Numbered from the stretch's first letter, positions 47,866-60,550 are shown. The stretch is 64,000 nt of DNA from Utricularia gibba (GCA_002189035.1 CM007989.1:4495001-4559000), one strand, 5' to 3'. Numbers and translations are program-made. Notes: generated by a model not told the origin, from the sequence alone.

Positions 47866-48870
47866 CGCTATTGCGTGTCTTTCCTCAACAAATTTTAAAT
47901 ATATAAAATGTAAAACACAAAAGAGCATAGTACGAGTATCGATCTCAGGGAGTTGAGTTTTGCAAAAAGTGTTTTGTAGGAAACTTTCACAAATTGTCAT
48001 GAAGGCTCTTCCTAAAGGCGCATATCGATCAAGAAACTTCTGAACCATTTGCTCTCAGGTAGCAATAGAGGATGGTTGTAGTCCATACAGTCACTCCATG
48101 GCTCGCTCAGTGAGACTGAAAGGGAAGACCCGCAGCTTGACTTGGTTCTTCATTGCACCTTTTGGGTGCATGAATGCACATGCCATGTGCAACTCTCTAA
48201 GATGACGATTTGGGTCGTCATTTTCTCTCCTAGCGAACTTAGGAAGTGTCTGGAACAGATATGGGCGAATCTCAAAGTTCTCTTCCACGCAATACGAGTA
48301 TCGATCTCAGGGAGTTGAGTTTTGCGAAAAGTGCTTTATAGGAAATTTTCACAAATTGTCACAGATTTGAGAAAGAGGGTTTTTGAAGTATAAGAAATAA
48401 AGATACAACCTAAGTAATGGACCTTAACTAAGGGTTGCAGTTCTTGGGAAGTAGACTCTGTTTCCTCCTTTTGTCTATCCTCGCCTCGGCTTTCATTGAA
48501 TCCTTCCGAATAGCTGGTTATAGGAGCAATGAATAGTCTATTCTCCCTTACACTCTGATTGATAAGGAGACACAGAAATAACCTCATGCGATTCCCCCAT
48601 GGACGATTGAGAAGACAAGCGGATTGCCGTCGATTGTCTTCAAAACCGAATTGCACGCATGTGCCCAACTGTTGCCAATGACCAGTGGCAGCCACGAGGT
48701 CACTACTTGTCGACTGTCCCAGTACCTCGGCTACAAACAATTCGCTACTTCCTTCGAACCAGTAGGGTTGGAGTTGGTGCTCTTCACCTTGCTCTTCATC
48801 AAGACTCGCGAAGAGTGGTCTGCTACTCATGGAACGTGAATAAGAGTCGTTACAGAAAGACTTTGGCATT
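47866..48870 (+). repeat. dispersed repeat family B, copy 3, with internal insertion
   Basis: Begins TGCGTGTCTTTCCTCAAC. A block of ~72 bp ('tacgagtatcgatctcaggg' onward) occurs at 47930-48000 and again at 48290-48360, nearly identical. Between these copies lies an antisense gag fragment. From 48361 to about 48870 the repeat continues as in other copies ('...gagaagacaagcgg...ttgccaatgacc...'). Confidence 0.65.
47985..48290 (-). pseudogene. antisense Athila/Ty3-type gag fragment
   Basis: The minus strand reads FEIRPYLFQTLPKFARREND, then DPNRHLRELHMAC, LRVFPFSLTERAMEWL and a MVQKFLDRYAP block. That is a retrotransposon capsid region with one interruption near 48090. It is not a copy of the local Athila gag, whose equivalent wording differs. 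Only ~300 bp are present. Confidence 0.8.
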
Positions 48871-49133
48871 TTAATTGAAATAATATTGCTTATGCATTTA
48901 TTAAATATTTTATTGCATAATTTTTGCATCTATTTAATTGTTTATGTTTTAATTTGTTGATTAATATAAATATTGTAATATAATTATATTGTAATATATT
49001 ATATTTAATTTTTTAAATATAAAATATAATTAAATATATATATTTTTAGAAAAATAAATATGAAATGATGATGTAGAAATGAAATGTTATACTACAAGAC
49101 AAAGTTGGGCATAATATGGAATTCTCTATCTAA

Positions 49134-50531
49134 TGATTGATGAGATAAAGAATTTCCTTCTAATCATAACCTATAATATATGGTTGTAACAAATATTTTT
49201 TTGGATCATAATTAGAGGTTACAAAACATGTGTTGAATATTTTTAATGTGCCACCAATCTCATACAAAAGTTATTATTAAAGATTGTTAAGTGCCATTTT
49301 GTTAACATTTTTATGTTATTTTTAATCTCAATGTAATTAAAGCTATCTAGTTAAGAGTTTATATTATAAGTTAGGTTTTATCTAGATTAGGGTAATTATC
49401 TTACTTTATATGTTTTATCTTAATAACACATATTTTTGAGTATTTAATAATAATAAAATCATTAATATTTTGTTACAAAACTTGGATTTTATTGTATTTT
49501 TATGTTTTTGTGATTAACACAACTTTTTGCGCCTCTTACTTCTTATTGAGACTAAATCATGGATTTAGTCTCAATCTTAATTCTATAGCCCAAATCCCAA
49601 GGAGTCGAGGAGATAGAGACAAAAGCTAAAAATAGAAGACATCAAATCTCAATTTGGAAGAAAAGTACATTTTTATCATAATGAAAAAAAGAAAATATTT
49701 CCACAACTTTTAACAACACGCCATACAATTCTAAGAAGGGGAGGTCTGGAAAAACTTATTGAGAGAATGAAGAAGAAGATCGAGAAACAAAGCTTACATC
49801 TGAAGATTGCCTTTTGTTTCTCAAGTACAAAACTTCCAGCTAGGAATAGCGTACAACATTTTTTAACTTTCTGCTTAAATTTTTTCCACTCGATTCTTGT
49901 TTGTTTTCTAGTTATCGAATTCTGACATGGATACAATGTGGATGATGTTTTATCATTTAGTTTTATTTACCTTCAGTATGAGTGGCTAAATACACATAAT
50001 GCCTTAGGTAGAAGGGAGTGTACATGATTGTTACTTGTTAGACTATACTAGTTTGATAGTCAGATCATTTCTTTATCAAACCAGAGTAGAACCATGAGGG
50101 GAAAGTGATTGTGTTCATCATAAGCAATCTAACTAGAGGTAGACTAAAAGTTAGGAAAATTAAGGGTTTTGATAGACTTGAGTATTTGTATTGTTAGATG
50201 AATGATTATGAAGTTGGGTGGCTTAGTGCAATAATGATCATGTTACTCCTAGAAGCTTCAAGACATTGCATTACTCTATTCTCGTTAGTACTTGAATTTG
50301 CTATTATTTTTTTACTGCATTTTATGGTAAACCTCTTTTACTCTTAACTTAGACTAAATTACCAATCGTTACAAAACCACATGTATCAACTTTCACACAA
50401 CAAGCATAGCTTCTTGTATTCGACCTTGATCCACTACGCTCATAGATTTTGTAGATATGAATTAGGATTATAAATTTTATTTGATAAGAGAATTTACAAT
50501 TTAATGATGTTGAATAATTTTTCGTTTATCA
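49134..50531 (+). repeat. solo LTR family A, copy 3 (boundaries less sure)
   Basis: Similar in order to the other two family A copies: a 'ggatttagtctcaatc...aaatcccaagga' block (about 49560-49605), a 'ttgttagatgaatgatt' block (about 50193) and a 3' end '...tttttcgtttatca'. The proposed start TGATTGATGAG is preceded by TATCTAA and the end is followed by TATCTAA, a 7 bp match. That is longer than the usual 5 bp, so the exact edges are provisional. Confidence 0.6.
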
Positions 50532-50599
50532 TATCTAATATTTTTATTTAGTTTTGTTTAAGTTTTTATAGGGGTGAACATGTGGCAGGATGTGTGAAA

Positions 50600-51716
50600 A
50601 AGGGAGCATCAAATGATGATAAAATAGATCTTTTCGAATTGATATTTCCTTGATTTCCAGAAAACTGCAAATGCCTAATGATGAATCTTGACATGCAGTA
50701 CACATGAACCTTTGACAGAAGAAATCATTAGTACACCAGTGTAAGAGAATGAGCTTCCTTGGAAATCACTTTAGTCCATAGCAAGATTAGAAGAATACAA
50801 AAACTCAAAACAATAGTAATTTAATTTCAGTTCAAACTTTCATTTTAGTTTACCTCTCTAGAGGATTTTCCTTCAACTTCTCACTAGAACTTTTCTTTTG
50901 CTACCCTTGCTTTGTATGGCCATTTACAATTAGAAACTCTGGTTCTTGGGTTGGGAGACTTTCAGCCCTACGTTTCCTTAATTAATCTCCACTTCTTCTT
51001 TGAATCTGATTGGGTTTCATATATCTCCATACAATTATATTACAGTCTTTCTGTAACAACCTCTTATTCAAGATTCATGGTTAACTGATTACTACCTACA
51101 AGTTTTGAAGAAGAATAAGGTGGAAAATACCAACTAATGCCCTTATAGTTCTAGGAAGACAACGTTTTGTCTGTAGGCGTACTTCAAGATTAATAAACAG
51201 ATCGTGACCTCGTATTTGAACTCATTGGGTCATTGGCAACACTTAGGCACATGCATGCAATTCGACCATGTGGGTACAATTTCAGGACCTCTTATCTTCC
51301 CATTCGTCCTATGGGAAGTAACATCGAGTTACTCATGTGCCTCCTTGTAAGAGAGTATAAGGGAGAGTAGACAATTTCTTACTCCTATAACTGAGTATTT
51401 GAGAAGAGTAAAGAAGAGTGGAGATGCGATGAATGTAGTTGTGCAGCAATCCAATCTCAAAAACATTCTCGTAATTTAAGATTTATCGCTTAAGTTTACT
51501 TACATTGTTTGCTTACAATTTCCTTATTTAAGTTTCATTATTTGTGTTTCTAACATCTTTTACTTCCCAAACCCATTTACAAATTGTGATACTTGTATTC
51601 GGTGTGACTTCACTTTTTACTGTAAAAGCAACTTCTTCTGTTCGACACTCATACTACGCTTTTTGTGTTTTACAAGTTTTAAAAATCTTTAAAATTTGTT
51701 ATGGAAACAACACGCA
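50600..51716 (-). repeat. dispersed repeat family B, copy 4 (inverted)
   Basis: On the minus strand it begins TGCGTGTTGTTTCC at 51716 and follows the same landmark order as the other copies, reaching past them to about 50600. It is the longest copy (~1.1 kb). It abuts the hAT remnant on its right. The expected duplication TTACA next to its right end was not found on the left. Confidence 0.7.
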
Positions 51717-52960
51717 TTACAGATGCTCTGGTGAATTGTTTAATGGGTTGGAGTATTGAAAGTAAAATATATAGTATTATCATTGACAATGCTATTTTTA
51801 ATAATGTATGCATACGGATGTTGGAAAAGAGCTTTTTAATAGAAAAGAATTTATCTATTAATGGTAAATTATTTCATATTCATTGTTGTGCTCATATATT
51901 AAATCTTTTATTATAAGTTGGTTTGAATAAGATTGTTAATGTTTTGATTGTATTTTAGATAAAGTCAAATATTTGAATAGTTCAAAATTCAAAGGCTTAT
52001 CTGATAGAATTAAGAAAGATAAAAAATATATATTACAATTGCTTATAAAAAAAATTGATTTTGGATTTTCTTACTAAATAGAACTCTATAACATGTGTCC
52101 GTTATATATAAAGAAAAATATAATGATTTTCGCTGTGTTCATACTATTGATAAGTAGTTGCAGGTACAACAAGTATGTAATTTTTTTTTTTTTGTTGACG
52201 AATACTATTTCATCTTCATATTACTCATCCTCTAATCTTTATCTCACAAAACTTTGTAGATTGAAAGTATTTTTGATTGAGAAAAGTTTAAATCCCAATG
52301 CTCATGTAAGGGCTATGACTTTCCGGATATGTTTAAAATTTCATAAGTATTGAGATGAATGCAATATAATAATAACATTGGGGTTTATTTTATATCCTAG
52401 ATTCAAATTTGAGTTGTTGGTATTCACTTTTTCAATGTTCTATTAAGAGGAAAACGGGCATGAGAAGATTGAGAAAGTCAAAAGATAATACGTGTAGTGG
52501 ATGATCAGATTATATGCCAAAAATTGTAGCTAGCATGTTGAAGTTTGTCTCCTTAAAAAAAGTCCATATATCATTTTTGGGAAAAGTATATTTGTCAAAT
52601 GATACTATTCCATGTGACCTTTGTAATGTTATTGTTGCATCAAAGTTTGATATTTTGGATTGATAAAAAATAAATAGTGTGAAATATCATGCTTTAATCA
52701 ATATTGCAAAATATATTTTGGTTATTCTTATGACATCTATGGCATTATAAACTAATTTTAGTATTGGTAATAGAGTTATCGATGATTTTCTATCAAATTT
52801 ATCAATAGAAACTTGTAAGATGTTACTTTATGTTGGTGATAAAGCGAAAAGAATTTATGAAATAAAAGAATTTACATATGTGAGTAATAGTATGTTTACT
52901 TTAAATATATCTAATTATTTAATTTAATAGTAACTATATTTTTATGAATCAGGTCAAATT
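51717..52960 (+). pseudogene. hAT-family transposase remnant
   Basis: Plus-strand blocks in order. LVNCLMGWSIESKIYSIIID then NAIFNN carries the conserved DNA-strand-transfer Asp context. LFHIHCCAHILNLLL is the hAT CCAHILNL signature. A decayed 'LDF.TK.NS' equals the TRWNST block (about 52055-52085). The C-terminal FSIGNRVIDDFLSNLSIETC (about 52757-52815) is the hAT dimerisation region. Stops and shifts separate them. The N-terminal BED zinc finger is absent because sequence left of 51717 is an inserted or recombined family B repeat. It resembles DAYSLEEPER/RICESLEEPER-type hATs. Confidence 0.8.
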
Positions 52961-54305
52961 TAAACGAAAACACGAGAGTTACAATAGTAGTACAATGTTT
53001 AAGCAAGTGAAGTAGAAGAAAAAAATATGACACATATATTTTATTTTCAAAATAAATATTAGTTTATTTATTTATTTATTTTATTATAAAATGAATAATA
53101 ATAAATTTTATATTTAATTTTGAATTATATAAATTATAATTTTTTAAAATTAATTTCAAATATTTATGAATTATATTATTATTATTATTATTATTATTAT
53201 ATAATATATATTCGTGAATGTTCATCAATATTGTGAATATTTAATAAATTAATATGAATAAAAATATTATTCGATTAACTTGAATATGAATAAATTTATC
53301 TTTTGAAAAAACTTAAATAAACTAATATAAACATAATTGTTCTTATTCGTTTCTTAAAATATCCCTAAGTCCAATTAGCCCTTAGGAACTTGGGCCAAAA
53401 AATCCAAAATTATTTGGGCTTATAACTTATGGAACAAAGCCCTATATTTTCTAGGGCTGCGTCGGGTGGATTCATGGGTTTAGAGAAACTTTCATGTATA
53501 ATCAAAGATATCCATGCTATCCATCACAATTTAGAAAAAATTTATAGGTGTTAGGAATTAATCGCATAATCTAGGGTTGCGAACCAAGAAATTCATTTGG
53601 AAATCATCAACTTGATTCACTGATGCTATGTGTTTTGGCCCACAGGGATGGGACCTTGATTGGAATACATATCTTAGATCCAAGAATGAAAGTGAAATTG
53701 AGATGTAGTTATCTTGATTTCAACTTTTATGAAACACCTTTACATAGGTTTAGGTTTAATATCCGCCCATAACTTGTCCGATCCTTAACTTCAACAACAA
53801 GGCTAGAAATTCTCATATTCGAATGTATGAGGGTATGTTTGAAATAATTTACATTTCTAGATAAATGATACATAAGTAGTTTTACTATCAAATTTAAGAA
53901 TAATTTATATCTCGATAATAGAACAAATTTAAAAATTCTTAGTTTTAAGAAAATGTAAATATTGAACTTCTATTTTATTAAATAAATTTCTTGAAAAATG
54001 CTTTTAAAAGAATATGGGGTGATGCTATTATTAAGGTGGTTTCGAGATATTATTATCCATCCCGATGTTAATGCTAGAACACAATCTGAAATCCAAACCC
54101 TAGAGACAAGGTGCTAAATAGCAAGAACAAGACCAAGATGGTCTTGTGAATGGCTGTTCCCATTACAGGGAATGCTCTTAATTTGGATATAAAGAGGGAA
54201 AGATCAAAGGTCCAGGCAAGCGAGTTCTCTACATGTGTGTTTGATGGTGTCTTTCTTGGCTGGACATTTGATATTTCTCTTAGGTCCTTCCCTTCTACTT
54301 CTCCA
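52961..54305. repeat. AT-rich spacer with ATT microsatellite
   Basis: 53030-53360 is very AT-rich, contains (ATT)n at about 53175-53200, and resembles the inverted form of the 21290-22080 stretch. 53360-54305 is ordinary sequence with no recognised gene; the part near 54060-54300 may include 3' UTR of the KANADI gene. Confidence 0.45.
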
Positions 54306-56503
54306 TCACAGCTGAACTCTGTACATCTCCTTTGATGACGTTTTTCTGCAGTAGGAGGTGTGGGGGTCTGATGTTAGCCAAACATCCTGTAGGGATACGA
54401 AAACCAGAGGTAGAGTGGGTGCTTTACCTTACGAGATGATGATCGGAGGTTGCTGAAAAGGAAGATGGCCCCATCGGACCCGGTGGTTCGCCGGAATTCA
54501 TTTGCAACCAACTCTCTCGGCTACTGAAAATCAGTGGCACAAATTGTAATCACTACAATTAAGAAAAAAAGAATGACCTGCATAACGACGGTATTTCTCT
54601 AGTCCTGAGTACTGTCTTTCACTGTTCTGTATTATGCTTACCTTCATCCGGATACTGCATGCATTCACCATTACAAAACTCACATCAAAATGATGTGAAT
54701 TGAAACAAATATGAACCAGATGAAGCCCATTGTGTCATTGCTATTCTATTGTTATTCTACGGATCCGCATTGACAATACACACAAAAAGAACTGATCAAG
54801 TTGCTATCCTTACACTGAAAGGCTCTAACCTGGAAGAGTTACTCCAAAGTGTTGGAGTGGTGGATGGGTGATTTGTATCCGCCTCTTGTTGCAGATCTCT
54901 GTGATCATTAAACTGCTGGCTTCTGGTGGGCCGATCACCGCCGCTGCCTACGGTGGAGATATCGTCTTCACCTGATCCTTCCGAATGCCCTTCAAGTTTA
55001 CAAAAGAAGCACAAAAGAGTATTAACATAAATTACACAATCCAGACATAAAAATGCAAATCAAGGATTAAACCACTGTTTTTCAGCACAGGATTTGAAAA
55101 TAAATATGCGTAATTTTAAGGATAAGAAGATAAAAAGCAAACCTGAGGTAGGCGGAGGCTTGTCAGTGGTTTTAACAGTTCGATACATCTGCATGCAGGA
55201 TCACATAAATGGGAATAAAAAAGACAGCCACACAATAATAATGAAAATAAAATAAAATTTACAAATGAATTGAATTTTATTTTGTCTCTTTGTTGCAGAA
55301 GTTTAGGAATTGTTTCTGGGGATTGGCAAGAATGATGTAGTAATGAGGTGTAATGCATTATTGTGAAATGATGACTCTTTCTGCTGCTTCTGCAGCATCC
55401 CCTTTTTTTGAATTATTTATCTCTTTTCCCTATGCTTTCTTCTTCTTCTTCTCCACTTCAGCCCATTCCTTCTTTAATAAATACATTCATAGTCATCGGC
55501 GACCGTGCCGTAGAAAAAACCACACACACGGAAAATACACAAACACAGAGACAGAAATGTGAGGTTTCAATTCCCCTTCTTAGGTATACAGTTCTTTTGA
55601 TTTGTTTCTTAAGTTACCTGCAAATGGCTTTTCACATGAGCAAGCGTCAGATCTTTAACATCCATTAGCTCGAGAACCGATTTCGGGGTCGCCCCTTCAG
55701 ACAAACAAAACTGTTGATTTGAAGCAAAAAAAGAAAAAAAAAAAAGAAACCTAAAACTATGAAGAATGGGTTTCAGGAGAGTTACTTTCATGGCCGCCGA
55801 GAAGCTCGACTGCATGAACAAAGCGGGCGTGTAGGCTACTCGTCCATCTCATTCTGGGAGCTCGCATGCTCCGTTTTGCGGGGATTTTTGGTAAAAATCT
55901 CGATCTCATATGATCATGGGATTGCAGTGGAATTGGAATGATACCAGGTAAACCACCTTGATATCCTCCGAGGAACCTCGGTGCGGCGGCGCCACCGCCG
56001 TTGTAGTAAGAAGAAGAAGCGTTCGGCCGGAGGAGCATATGATTCTCGACACCTGCACCTCCGGCGGCAAAATAAGGCTGTGCTGAGTTTGAAGGAGGAG
56101 GAGTGTTCCAAGGCCTTGGGTAAAACCGCATCTTGCTGGGAGCATCTTTCGAATGGTCCAGAGAAGATAGAAACGGGAACGGCCCCCGGTTCGACGAACC
56201 GGGATAGACCGGAATGCCCTTAATCGGTAGCGAAGAAGAATCCGTGTCCCGGTGGTGTTGTTCTTGAAGTTGACCCGGAGGGCGAAAAGGGTTTTGTTGT
56301 TTGAAGGTATTGGAAGCAAGGGAAAGCTCCGTCAAGCATGCTGCGGCGGCGCCACCGTGGGACACATCGGAAATAGTTTTATTGTGGGGTCTGGTGGAGG
56401 AAGTATCACAGTTCGGAGGGCTGATTTGAAGCGAAAGATCAGGGATTTGACTTGAAGAGGAAGAAGAAGACGATGGTTCCAAGAAAATCCCATCAATCGG
56501 CAT
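54306..56503 (-). CDS. KAN: KANADI-type GARP transcription factor (3' end uncertain)
   Basis: Exons 56503-55786, 55694-55618, 55188-55143, 54989-54830 and 54520-54433 (donor GTAAGG) join in frame; a last exon 54386-54306 is proposed. Total ~389 aa. The start is ATG of MPIDGIFLE; the longer ORF begins at GTG. An EAR-like DLSLQISPP lies at 22-30. The GARP DNA-binding domain (about 210-275) starts KRSMRAPRMRWTSSLHARF, continues VHAVELLGGHE across the intron into ATPKSVLELMDVKDLTLAHV, then KSHLQMYRTVKTTDKP. This is diagnostic of KANADI, a repressor that sets abaxial (lower-side) identity in leaves and other lateral organs. LWSNSSRE follows as in the family. The usual C-terminal LEFTLGR-type motif was not found; reading through the exon-5 donor instead gives a stop after HHLVR. 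The exact paralogue is not assigned; the N-terminus looks KAN1-like. Confidence 0.88.
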
Positions 56504-57130
56504 TTTTTGGATTTTCTTCCCCCCTCCACCCACTCACTCAAGGATTTGATTCCCAGCAATATCTACGTAAAAGAGACTTTCTTTTTGTCAGATTTTGAAT
56601 CAAACTATGCGACTATGAGTAAGATATGCAGTAAACTACACAAAAAATTGACCAGAAACTCCAGAAAACACGAGGATGAGGAGATTGGAGGCAACTCCCA
56701 CACAGAGCCAGAACCAAGAATCAACGAAAACCCTTGAAACCAAACAACAACTCAGCTCAATCTCCTCCAACTGAAGTCGATGGTGCAACTAAAGAATCAA
56801 AGACATAGATGGATGAAAGAAAACTGGGTAAGAAAGATAAAAGCCAAGGCGAATTTACAACCTGGAAATTGAAAAGAAGGTGTGATGTTTGAAATGGGAA
56901 GAAGAAGAAGAAGAAGAAGCATCTGTTGTTTGGGGAGTGAAGAAAAATATAGAAGAAAATTGGAAATGGCAAAAGGGTGAGGCTGGGGTGTGGTGTTTCG
57001 TTTAATTCCTGGAGAGTATATATCGGACAATGACAGTAGAAAGAAGGTAGGTCTGAAAATAATAAATATAAACAAACTACTACTTTTATTATGATTATGA
57101 TAACTATTATTTAAATACACAGATAAACAA
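56504..57130 (-). promoter_or_regulatory. KAN: KANADI 5' UTR and promoter region
   Basis: Upstream of the KANADI start. On the minus strand, 'gatatatactc' at about 57015-57025 is a good TATA-like box. A pyrimidine-rich CTT run ('gaagaagaagaag' on plus, about 56899-56918) would fall in the 5' UTR. No coding signal. The TATA call is by eye. Confidence 0.45.
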
Positions 57131-58000
57131 CACACCATAATTTCTCTTCTATCGTCCTATTCAGAATCATCAATCTTGTTCATGTGCAATGGGGGAAACC
57201 ATTCATGTTTAAGTGATAACCTAAACTACAGCTATCAATTTATCACTAGAAAAATGAAACTTCTAGAATAATAATGTTAATGTAATTTTTTTAGAGAGTG
57301 ACATTACTGGCCACAAATGCGGACTGCGCCACAACCCAAATTGTATATGAGAAATGGGGTTAGCCATATTAGAGCAAACAATTCGGCTTCAAATTAAAAT
57401 AATTAAATATATAATAAACTATATATCACTATTAATTAATTGAGATTTATCTTTTCTCATATGATCCATATTTTTTATATATTTAGATTTTACATGTAGT
57501 TATTTGACCCATCGTATCCTTAATTTCAACAAACCAATTATTGATTTGCATCGCATTTGTTAATAAAAGTGGTGCATACGGATTGGCATATGGATGAGTT
57601 AAGTGAGACTGTAGCAAGTAACCTACAAACCCAAACCTTAATGGTAAAAAAAAAAGTCTTACCAGGGTGAGTAATGGAGGTTTGACAATGGGAGAAAACC
57701 AAGTTTGAGTTAACCCCAAGTGGTAAATAACAAAAGGGAGGGGTTAAAAGGTAGCAAAGAAAACGTGAATCTTGTTGACAATGTTCCTGATGCGTTTACT
57801 TTGGTGGGCAGAGGAGCGGTAGGTTAGGTTTCGGAGCGGGGCGGAGCGGATCCAACAGAAGCGAACCGGGAATGGACCCAGATTCTGAAAACCAACGCAG
57901 GGACAGAGAATTATCCAAGTCTAGGCGTAGGCAATTTAATCTGGGCTTAATTGTAATGCATCTATCGTGTATAATAGAATAAGTGTATGTGTGTGTGTGC
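57131..58000. other. intergenic upstream of KANADI
   Basis: AT-rich to about 57760, then a GC-richer patch (57800-57900) with no gene I recognise. Confidence 0.4.
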
Positions 58001-58408
58001 TCAACTAGAGCTTTTACTTTTTCTCAGGAATGAACCTAAACAAACAATTGTATAATGGGCGTAGGGGGAATCACAGCAGACTTGATTCTTCCTACAGAAA
58101 CTACATAGCCGTATTCCCCCTCTTTTTCTCCCTCTGCTGAGGTCCTCCCACTTGGCATTTTCATATACTGGTGACAGGATTTGGGCTACGTCTTCTGATC
58201 CCAAGCATGTGCACACATTGCATACATGCCCATGCCCACCTTCAAACACTCTCTTTGGGAGTCTAACAGGTCGGTGATAAGTTGTTCTGGGAGGCTTGCA
58301 TGGGGCTAGACACCCTTCATTAGATTCATATATTGTACCGAGTCGGGCGGTTCGATCATTCCGGTCTGTCCTTCGCCATGAACGTGTGATGTAGTAATCT
58401 TGTATCAT
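58001..58408 (-). CDS. unrecognised 135-codon Cys-containing ORF
   Basis: A true ATG ORF (MIQDYYITRSWRRTDR...) rich in Arg and with several paired Cys: CLAPC, CNVCTC, CSFC, CC. No signal peptide, membrane span or family motif is recognised. I compared the Cys spacing with EPF/EPFL and GASA peptides and it does not fit. The local GC content is higher than the surrounding sequence, which slightly favours function, but there is no splicing or conservation evidence. It could be a chance ORF in a non-coding transcript. Confidence 0.25.
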   Translation of the reverse strand: MIQDYYITRSWRRTDRNDRTARLGTIYESNEGCLAPCKPPRTTYHRPVRLPKRVFEGGHGHVCNVCTCLGSEDVAQILSPVYENAKWEDLSRGRKRGGIRLCSFCRKNQVCCDSPYAHYTIVCLGSFLRKSKSSS

Positions 58409-60550
58409 TTACGGAGGATGTAAGGGGCCAGGCCCTTAAATTTTGAAAAAAATAATAATTAAATACAATATAGCTTACTAAATGTGCTGGGTAGTGTGAG
58501 CTTTGTATAATTTAAGGTCTAATTGGAATGATTAATACTTTTGGAAAAACACTCATAAAAACTATCTTATGCTTCTTATTTTTAATAAATTGCAAAGATT
58601 CAAATTTTATTTATTAAAAATAGTTCTTAAAAAGTATTTTTCGAAAAAATTGAACCAACCATGATTTTATTCAAATTTTAAAAATGAAAATAATTTATTT
58701 TCCTTCCCTAACATCATAAATTGAGGGGAGCCAGAGATGGTGAATAAGTAGGTTAAATTCCTTTACTTATTTTTATTATTTTAATCAATAAATATAAGAT
58801 TATAAAGAAAAGAGGAAGCAACTTTAAAGTAGTTCTGAAAATCATGCATTTGTACATCAATGGGTTTGAATCAACAGGTTTCAGTATTCAAAAGCTTTTG
58901 ACTCATGCCAATATAAAAGATATTAGAATTATTTTAAAATATAAGGAAATTAAAATAAAATATATGCAAAATCGACCTAATAGAGACATGAGATTAATTA
59001 TTAAAGTATAAAAGGATAATACACTAACCTACGAAGAGATGCTGCTGATTCTTCTTGATTCCCTTTTCACATTTCCTGCAGTCATTCCCTTTAGCTAATG
59101 GTGCATTTATTGCAGTAGTTAATGTGGGTTTGATCAACCAAAGCATCTTAGCAATTTTTGATTGTTTTTTTGTGGATGTTAGGGAGTGCACATCCGATGG
59201 CTACCACTCATCTACACTTCTAAGCACACCACTCACCGTTTCAATAATGAATGGAGGTTTCATCTTTTGAGAGAAGAAGAGTGTTACTCAAACTATGCGT
59301 CGGGCAAGGGAGTTTCTGTAGAGGACATTGAGGGAGCTACTGTACTCCATATCATGTGTAAGATTAGGTTTACAAAATCTGCACCTTGTAGGGGCGAACT
59401 ATGCGTTTTTTTTTGCAAACCAAGCACTATCTTATCGGCTAAATATCAACATTAGCAAAAAAAATAATCATGCAACTTTTGTGGTCAAAAGCCAAAAAAA
59501 TGACACATACATACACATCATTCCACAAATTTGTTTAAAAAATTAGCATTTTCCGAAATCAGATATGAAATTCCATACTGTTGAAGTAAAATGCTTACCT
59601 TACCAACATGAGACATAAGTTTTCATTATAAAATTGCTACGCCAGTGAGATAATCAGAGTGTTTCATGGTCGTGGACGCGAGTTAGCAGTCCGATTAATT
59701 TTCACTTTAGATCTCGTATAAGTTCCGATTAATCGAATCATGGATTCATCACAAGAACAAAGTCATGTATATCTGTTGGGATGAATTAGAAAAGTAGACA
59801 TGTATCATAGAGTGTCTGAAAAAAATAACCACCGTATATCTAAATATTTTCTCTCTATGTATGTGAGAGAAAATGACGGTGAATATTTTTTTAAATGAGT
59901 CATATATATTGTTTGATATAAATTCAAACTATCATAAAATGGTTAATGAGATGAAATAGAAGGGTGAACCTCTAGAGAAACACATTTCCTTAACCAGCGA
60001 CTAACTGTTCTTTAGAATGGGTATTGATTACCATATAGCCATGAATTATTATGAATATTCAAGTTTTATGTTACCCTATTTAACTTGCCTACTACTATAT
60101 TAAAAAAAGCATTTAATGCTAATGGCATCAAATTGCTATGGTTACAAATTAAAAAAGGTAGGCTGTGTTGGGAATTTCGGATTGATTTTGGGGTTGATTA
60201 ATATAATACAAGTGTTTGGTTAGAAGTTTTAAATAAAACAGATGATTTAACTTAAAATTAATTTTTAGATAAATTTAAATATACTACATATACTAAAAAC
60301 AAAATAAATGATGTGTTTTATATTAATCTTTCTTTACATGTTTCTCTAACGTATCTAAATATATTTTTTAAAAAAAAACCTAGGAAGCACACCTTTAATA
60401 TTTACCATATAAGGGGTCTGCAGGGCGCATGGCATATGTTCACAAAGAGGTAGAATAAGCAAAGCATGTGGAGAATTGAATTTTATAAGAAAAGGGGTGT
60501 GTGCTTTATTTCACAAAGTGAATACAAAAGGGTAAATATTGTGAAAAAAA
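58409..60550. other. intergenic, nothing recognised
   Basis: AT-rich sequence with short ORFs only. I see no repeat structure, RNA gene or coding signal that I can support. Confidence 0.5.

Noticed and set aside
54150-54335. 61-codon ORF downstream of KANADI
   Set aside because: No motif, and it is antisense to the likely KANADI 3' end.
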